NCBI GenBank assembly: GCA_003483645.1
Contig: DMYM01000441.1
Span: 1-9,581 of the forward strand
Direction: 5' to 3'
Length of the DNA: 9,581 bases
Source: Verrucomicrobiales bacterium
GTDB lineage: Bacteria > Verrucomicrobiota > Verrucomicrobiia > Verrucomicrobiales > Akkermansiaceae
Under the pieces are notes generated by a model, which made no database searches, had not been told where the DNA came from, and saw only the letters and a program-made list of their open reading frames with translations. Positions within the stretch are counted from its first letter, which is position 1. Every line of letters begins with the position of its first letter. Below are positions 6,315 to 9,581 of the stretch, in pieces. The translations under genes were made by a program, and so were the position numbers.

Positions 6315-7016
6315 ATGCAACCCACAATGATCATGAAAAAGACCATCGCATGCGCAATTGCTGTCGCCCTGAGCCCATTGGCATTCGGGGAGGACAATAC
6401 CCTGACCGCCGCCGAGAAGAAGGAAGGCTGGAAGCTCCTCTTTGACGGGAAGTCTGCGACTGGCTGGAACAGCTGGAAGACCAAGAAGCCACTCAAACTC
6501 GGGGCCTGGGTAGTGGAGGACGGCGCCCTCACCCTGAAGAACAAGAATGCGGGCGACATTTACACCACAGAAGCCTACGAGAACTTCGAACTCAGCCTGG
6601 AGTGGAAGACCAAGGGAAACAGTGGAATCCTGATCCGGGTTAATCCCGAGGCCGGTGGACCCATCTACAAGGTGGCTCCCGAGGTGCAGATCGAGCGTTC
6701 CAAGGGCAAGGCCAGCACGGACGCAGGTGGCCTCTATGCGCTCTATCCTATTGCGGTGGAGGGCGAAAAGAAGATCAATCCCGATGGCTGGAACACGGTG
6801 AGGATTCGCCTCGTGGAGGGGAAGGGAACCCACTGGTTCAATGGCCAGAAGGTGGCGGAATACGAGATCGGGAGCGAGGACTGGAACAAGAAGGTGGCAG
6901 CGAGCAAATTCGCCAAGTGGAAGGGCTTTGCGGAGACCAGGAAGGGTTATCTCGGCCTGCAGGATCACGGTGCGCAGGTGTCCTTCCGGAATGTGAAGAT
7001 CAAGGTGATCAAGTAG
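6315..7016 (+). CDS. Exported DUF1080 (3-keto-disaccharide hydrolase family) protein
   Basis: This protein of up to 233 residues carries a Sec signal peptide (MKKTIACAIAVALSPLAFG, cleavage likely before EDN). A single DUF1080 domain (Pfam PF06439), a concanavalin-like beta-sandwich, follows. Family hallmarks are GWKLLFDGKSATGWNSW, AWVVEDGALTLKN, GDIYTTEAYENFELSLEWK, GNSGILIRVN, YKVAPEVQIE, WNTVRIRLVEGKGTHWFNGQKVAEYE and GYLGLQDHGAQVSFRNVKIK. Characterised relatives act on 3-keto-glycosides, either by hydrolysis or by lyase/hydratase chemistry. The substrate here is unknown. In-frame ATGs at 6315, 6327 and 6333 are all possible; 6333 gives the most typical signal peptide, and none has a clear Shine-Dalgarno site. 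It lies 35 bases after the TIM-barrel gene and is probably co-transcribed with it. Confidence 0.9.
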   Translation: MQPTMIMKKTIACAIAVALSPLAFGEDNTLTAAEKKEGWKLLFDGKSATGWNSWKTKKPLKLGAWVVEDGALTLKNKNAGDIYTTEAYENFELSLEWKTKGNSGILIRVNPEAGGPIYKVAPEVQIERSKGKASTDAGGLYALYPIAVEGEKKINPDGWNTVRIRLVEGKGTHWFNGQKVAEYEIGSEDWNKKVAASKFAKWKGFAETRKGYLGLQDHGAQVSFRNVKIKVIK

Positions 7017-7023
7017 GTGCTTG

Positions 7024-7050
7024 CCGGAGGGGTCACCAGCCCCCCACCGG
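7024..7050 (+). terminator. GC-rich hairpin just after the DUF1080 gene
   Basis: The arms CCGG-A-GGGG (7024-7032) and CCCC-A-CCGG (7042-7050) pair over 8 bp, with one central A-A mismatch and a 9-base loop, starting 8 bases after the stop codon. No U-tract follows, so it is not a standard intrinsic terminator. It may protect the mRNA 3' end or partly separate this gene from the lactonase-like gene. Confidence 0.4.
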
Positions 7051-7139
7051 TCCTGCAGCACCCCTCACAAGGGAGCGGACGGATTTACCCGCTGTCCTGC
7101 ATTGTGAGGGTGATGCTTGACAGGCTTCCGCTTCGTCGT

Positions 7140-7144
7140 GAAGG
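7140..7144 (+). promoter_or_regulatory. Ribosome-binding site fixing the SMP-30-like gene start
   Basis: GAAGG lies 8 bases before the ATG at 7153. The frame can be extended to a TTG at 7117, but that codon has no such site and adds 12 residues that do not look like the family. Confidence 0.6.
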
Positions 7145-7152
7145 CTCACGCG

Positions 7153-8103
7153 ATGTCTGAACATTCAGCGGAGGTGGTCTTCAGGCCCACCAGTGATGCC
7201 CTGGCCTATCTTCCCGAGGGTCCGTGCCAATACGGTCCGGGGCAGGTGTCGTGGGTGGCGATCCAGCACGGCGGGAACTCGAGAGAGGGTTCGATCAATG
7301 TCCTTGACCTGGCCAGCGGCGAGAATCGGCACTACGTCCTGCCCGGGCGTCCGGGGTTTGCCTTTCCCACGGACAATCCCTCCGTCTTCCTGACGGGGCT
7401 CGAGCGGAAGGTGGGCTTCTTCGATGTGGAGTCCGCCAGCTGGGTGGGAACCTTCGGGGAAGTGGAGGGCGAGGAGGAGGGGACCATCATCAACGATGGG
7501 GTGATCTGTGGCAACGGGGTGCTCTTCGGCACCAAGGACGTGGCATTCACGGATCCCAAGGCGGGCTTGTATCTCTGGCTTCCGGGCATGAACGTGGTGA
7601 CCCACCTGCGCGGCGGGCAGACCTGTTCGAATGGGAAAGTGATTCTTTTGCGGGAGGGGGGCAGCTACCTTCTGGATATCGATACGCCCACCAAGGTGGT
7701 GGTGGAGTATCCATTCGACCTGGAGAACCAGCGACTGGGGGATCCGCGGACGGTGGTGGATCTGCAGGAGGTCGACGCATATCCTGACGGGATGGTGATC
7801 ACCCCGGATGAAAAGAGTGTCATCATTGCGATCTACAATCCGAATGATGTGGAGTCGGGGGAAGCACGTCAGCACAGCCTGGCTAACGGTGAATTGGAGG
7901 CGGTGTGGAAGACGCCCGGTTCTCCCCGGGTGACCTGTCCGCTCCTGGCGGAGATAGCGGGGGAGGCGGTGCTGCTCCTCACTACCGCCGTGGAGCACAT
8001 GAGCGCGGAGGAGCAGGCGCGGCATCCGAATGCCGGGTGCCTCTTTCAGGCGGCCACTCCATTTGGGGGCATGGCGGCAGTTGAACGACTGGAGGTTCCG
8101 TAG
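7153..8103 (+). CDS. SMP-30/gluconolactonase/LRE-like family protein
   Basis: This 316-residue protein resembles the six-bladed beta-propeller SMP-30/regucalcin/gluconolactonase family, which hydrolyses sugar lactones using one divalent metal. The four usual ligand positions can be matched: Glu22 in LPEGP, Asn114 in INDG, Asn160 in CSNGK and Asp212 in PDGM. Other typical stretches are VLFGTKD, KAGLYLW, GGQTCSNG, ITPDEKSVIIAIYNP, GEARQ and TPGSPRVTCP. No signal peptide or membrane segment is visible, so it should act in the cytosol, unlike the two exported proteins upstream. It may be in the same transcription unit, although a hairpin and 136 bases separate it from the DUF1080 gene. Lactonase activity fits an oxidative sugar pathway but is inferred from the family only. 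Confidence 0.85.
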   Translation: MSEHSAEVVFRPTSDALAYLPEGPCQYGPGQVSWVAIQHGGNSREGSINVLDLASGENRHYVLPGRPGFAFPTDNPSVFLTGLERKVGFFDVESASWVGTFGEVEGEEEGTIINDGVICGNGVLFGTKDVAFTDPKAGLYLWLPGMNVVTHLRGGQTCSNGKVILLREGGSYLLDIDTPTKVVVEYPFDLENQRLGDPRTVVDLQEVDAYPDGMVITPDEKSVIIAIYNPNDVESGEARQHSLANGELEAVWKTPGSPRVTCPLLAEIAGEAVLLLTTAVEHMSAEEQARHPNAGCLFQAATPFGGMAAVERLEVP

Positions 8104-8109
8104 GGGGCC

Positions 8110-8124
8110 CCGGGACAGTTCCGG
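8110..8124. terminator. Hairpin between convergent genes
   Basis: CCGGGA-CAG-TTCCGG forms a 6-bp stem (one G-T wobble) with a 3-base loop, in the 43-bp gap between the convergent SMP-30-like and polyprenyl synthase genes. A nearby alternative stem, CCCGG/CCGGG (8109-8113 with 8125-8129), competes with it. No T-tract follows on either strand, so termination is only possible. Confidence 0.3.
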
Positions 8125-8146
8125 CCGGGAAAGAACAGAGCGGACC

Positions 8147-9160
8147 CTACCCCTTCTGCAGGGCATTGAGGAGACCGGCGAGGAAGGAGAGAATTCCGCT
8201 GAGAGCTTCGCGGTAGTCCGAGTCGCCGAGCAGGCTGAGGCATCCCTCGGCCTCTTCAAGGAGAGTCGCAGCCCGGTGCAGAGACCTGCCGATGGCTCCC
8301 TGGTATTCGGCGATGCCGGCCAGGACGGTGAGGTCGAGTTCCTCCTGCTGGATGATCCGCTTCTGCAGGATCTCACGCTGGGTGGCACCGGCGTCCTCGA
8401 GGAGGTAGAGCATGGGGAGGGTGAGCTTTCCCTTTTCAAGGTCGGTACCAAGGGTCTTTCCGAACTGTTCTTCGCTCCCGATCAGGTCGAGACAGTCGTC
8501 GTAGATCTGGTAGGCCGTTCCCAGCTTCATACCGAAATCCTTCATGGCCTCGCGGGTTTCCCCGGACACGTTGGAGAGGTAGGCTGACAACTCTGTGGCA
8601 CCGGCGAAGAGGGCGCCGGTTTTCATCCCGATGATGCGGAAGTAGTCCTGCTTCGTGAGGGTAAGATCAAAGCGTCTTTGAGTCTGCAGAATTTCGCCCT
8701 GGCATACATCCCGCGAGGCGGCCGCAATGGCCCGGGAGAGGACCAGATCATCGAACTCGGTCGAAAGCATGAGGGCATGCGAGAAGAGGGCATCGCCCAG
8801 CAGGACCGCGAGTCCATCTCCCCACTTGCAGTTGGCGGTGGCTACATTGCGGCGCGTGCTGGCCCCATCGATGATGTCATCGTGGACCAGGGTGGCCATG
8901 TGAATGAGTTCGAGGATGGTGCCAAGCTTCAGATGATTGGCGGTTACTCCTCCGCTGGCGCCGCCCATGAGGATGCAGAGAGCCGGACGGATACGTTTGC
9001 CTGCCGTATCGCAGATGTAGGACATGTAGGGCTCCACTCCGGGATCGAAATGACGCACCTGGTCCCGCAGGGAGGACTCGACCTGCTTCAGTTCATGGTC
9101 CACCAGAGCAAAGGGAAGACGTCTGGTATCGCCCGGATCGATCTTGAACTTCTTGGGCAT
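8147..9160 (-). CDS. Long-chain polyprenyl diphosphate synthase (IspB-like)
   Basis: This 337-residue protein is a trans-prenyltransferase that extends farnesyl or geranyl diphosphate with isopentenyl diphosphate in the cytosol. All key motifs are intact: GKRIRPA (54-60), the first Asp-rich motif HDDIID (Asp94, Asp95, Asp98), GDALFS, KTGALF, the second Asp-rich motif YDDCLDLIG (Asp221, Asp222, Asp225) and GTDLEKGKLTLPML. The residue five places before Asp94 is a small alanine (IHMATLVHDD), which favours a long product. A quinone side chain of about C35-C40 is likely, but the exact length cannot be read from sequence. No strong Shine-Dalgarno site precedes the ATG. A perfect 20-bp palindrome begins 14 bases upstream of the start and may control the gene. 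Confidence 0.95.
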   Translation of the reverse strand: MPKKFKIDPGDTRRLPFALVDHELKQVESSLRDQVRHFDPGVEPYMSYICDTAGKRIRPALCILMGGASGGVTANHLKLGTILELIHMATLVHDDIIDGASTRRNVATANCKWGDGLAVLLGDALFSHALMLSTEFDDLVLSRAIAAASRDVCQGEILQTQRRFDLTLTKQDYFRIIGMKTGALFAGATELSAYLSNVSGETREAMKDFGMKLGTAYQIYDDCLDLIGSEEQFGKTLGTDLEKGKLTLPMLYLLEDAGATQREILQKRIIQQEELDLTVLAGIAEYQGAIGRSLHRAATLLEEAEGCLSLLGDSDYREALSGILSFLAGLLNALQKG

Positions 9161-9174
9161 TTTTTCGTGCAGGA

Positions 9175-9194
9175 CTTGTGAAATATTTCACAAG
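9175..9194. promoter_or_regulatory. Perfect 20-bp palindrome with a consensus Crp/Fnr-type operator
   Basis: CTTGTGAAATATTTCACAAG is an exact palindrome of two 10-bp arms with no spacer. It contains TGTGA-N6-TCACA (9177-9192), the consensus half-site pattern of Crp-type regulators. It lies 15-34 bases upstream of the leftward polyprenyl synthase start and 99-118 bases upstream of the rightward DUF1080 start. A bound regulator could block the first and activate the second. The palindrome is directly visible; the regulator is inferred. Confidence 0.6.
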
Positions 9195-9196
9195 CG

Positions 9197-9225
9197 TCGC
9201 CAAGGAGCAACAAACTTTCTCTAAT
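9197..9225 (+). promoter_or_regulatory. Candidate sigma70-type promoter for the second DUF1080 gene
   Basis: TCGCCA (9197-9202, 4 of 6 matches to TTGACA) and TCTAAT (9220-9225, 5 of 6 matches to TATAAT) are separated by 17 bases. They would start transcription near 9232, about 60 bases before the ATG. The centre of the palindrome would then lie near -47, not one of the classic Crp activation positions. This is a weak prediction. Confidence 0.25.
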
Positions 9226-9248
9226 TTCAGTAATTTCCGAAATTTCTT
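9213..9248 (+). repeat. Four degenerate 9-bp tandem units in the divergent intergenic region
   Basis: The units are AACTTTCTC, TAATTTCAG, TAATTTCCG and AAATTTCTT. AATTTC recurs exactly every 9 bases at 9223, 9232 and 9241. The spacing differs from one helical turn, so this may be a microsatellite-like relic, an UP-element-like AT-rich tract or a set of operator half-sites. Confidence 0.45.
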
Positions 9249-9292
9249 TAAGGTTGCCTGCGGAGAGGGCTTGTCGTTGCATCTCCATTACG

Positions 9293-9581
9293 ATGAATTC
9301 TTTCAGGCTCACCACAGTGTTGGCGTCGCTGGCAGCGACGGGAATGGTCTCCGGGATTGAAGTCGGTGAGAAGCCGGACACTCCGAAACTTCCGGGTGTG
9401 CCCTACGTAGTGCATGACGGCACGCGGCCCCAGCCGGTCAAGGTGAAGAGTGCGGGAGCGGTTTCGGTCAAACCCCCCGGTGATGCCCTTGTGCTCATCG
9501 GTGAGAAGAGTTCTGATACCTGGGACGGCAACAAGTGGCCGATCGTGGACGGCGTGATGACGGTGGCAGGGGGGGGGGGCG
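9293..9581 (+). CDS. Second exported DUF1080-type protein (N-terminal part, cut by window end)
   Basis: An ATG at 9293 opens a frame that runs to the window end for 96 codons without a stop. It begins with a short secretion signal (MNSFRLTTVLASLAATGMVSG). Next come LPGVPYVVHDGTRPQPVKV, then PPGDALVLIGEKSSDTWDGNKWPIVDGVMTVAGGGG. The pattern of P-G-V-P-Y-x-V-H-D, R-P-x-P and then a variant of the 'VLFDGKDLSxW...W.VxDG.MxV' entry of DUF1080 is typical of exported planctomycete and verrucomicrobial members. The LIGEKSSDTW segment stands where LFDGK-x-x-x-x-W is usual. It diverges from the polyprenyl synthase gene across a 132-bp region with a palindromic operator. No clear ribosome-binding site is seen. 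An 11-G run (9569-9579) at the edge makes the last codons uncertain. Confidence 0.75.
   Translation, partial: MNSFRLTTVLASLAATGMVSGIEVGEKPDTPKLPGVPYVVHDGTRPQPVKVKSAGAVSVKPPGDALVLIGEKSSDTWDGNKWPIVDGVMTVAGGGG

Noticed and set aside
6165..7061. Long open frame on the - strand (298 codons) opposite the DUF1080 gene
   Set aside because: It is fully antisense to a recognised signal-peptide protein and shows no motif.
7165..8451. Long open frame on the - strand (428 codons) opposite the SMP-30-like gene and running into the polyprenyl synthase region
   Set aside because: It is antisense to a well-supported gene and overlaps another in a different frame. Its composition is rich in Arg, His and Pro without any domain, as expected for a shadow in GC-rich DNA.
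9088..9381. Open frame on the - strand containing a KEISEITEIRES repeat
   Set aside because: The repeat is simply the translation of the 9-bp AATTTC array, and the frame overlaps the starts of two supported genes.

Overview
The window looks like a piece of a Gram-negative bacterial genome, most likely Verrucomicrobiota or a relative in the PVC group. This is an inference from gene content: a Tat-exported sugar isomerase-like TIM-barrel protein next to exported DUF1080 (3-keto-disaccharide hydrolase family) proteins, beside NrdR and a long-chain polyprenyl diphosphate synthase. No rRNA, tRNA, CRISPR array, insertion sequence or integrase was seen.

Block 1 (about 1-3287, + strand) is the 3' end of a urease maturation and nickel-uptake operon. 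It holds the tail of ureG, complete ureD (ureH), a CbiM/NikM-type substrate-binding membrane protein, a 54-residue PDGLE protein, and one long ORF that fuses an EcfT/CbiQ-like membrane domain to a CbiO ATPase. The genes overlap or nearly touch. UreG and UreD help load nickel into urease, and the ECF transporter would bring the nickel in. Hand-counted sample rows are mostly lower in GC here (47-60%) than in the sugar block (62-67%).

Block 2 (3325-4858, - strand) reads nrdR, then an unrecognised 188-residue protein closely coupled to it, then a histidine-triad (HIT) nucleotide hydrolase after about 120 bp. It converges on block 1.

Block 3 (4859-8103, + strand) starts with a 479-bp gap without a convincing gene. 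It is followed by a Tat-signal TIM-barrel protein, a Sec-signal DUF1080 protein and an SMP-30/gluconolactonase-like protein. The set suggests sugar or 3-keto-glycoside chemistry, with two proteins exported and the lactonase-like one apparently cytoplasmic.

Block 4 (8147-9581) has a polyprenyl diphosphate synthase on the - strand. A 132-bp intergenic region separates it from a divergent second DUF1080-type gene cut off by the window end. That region carries a perfect 20-bp palindrome containing a consensus Crp-type site, TGTGA-N6-TCACA, and a row of 9-bp-phased AATTTC repeats.

The points most worth a second look are the CbiQ-CbiO fusion with its shortened PDGLE partner and Cys-rich CbiM tail, the nrdR-coupled unknown protein, and the palindromic operator.
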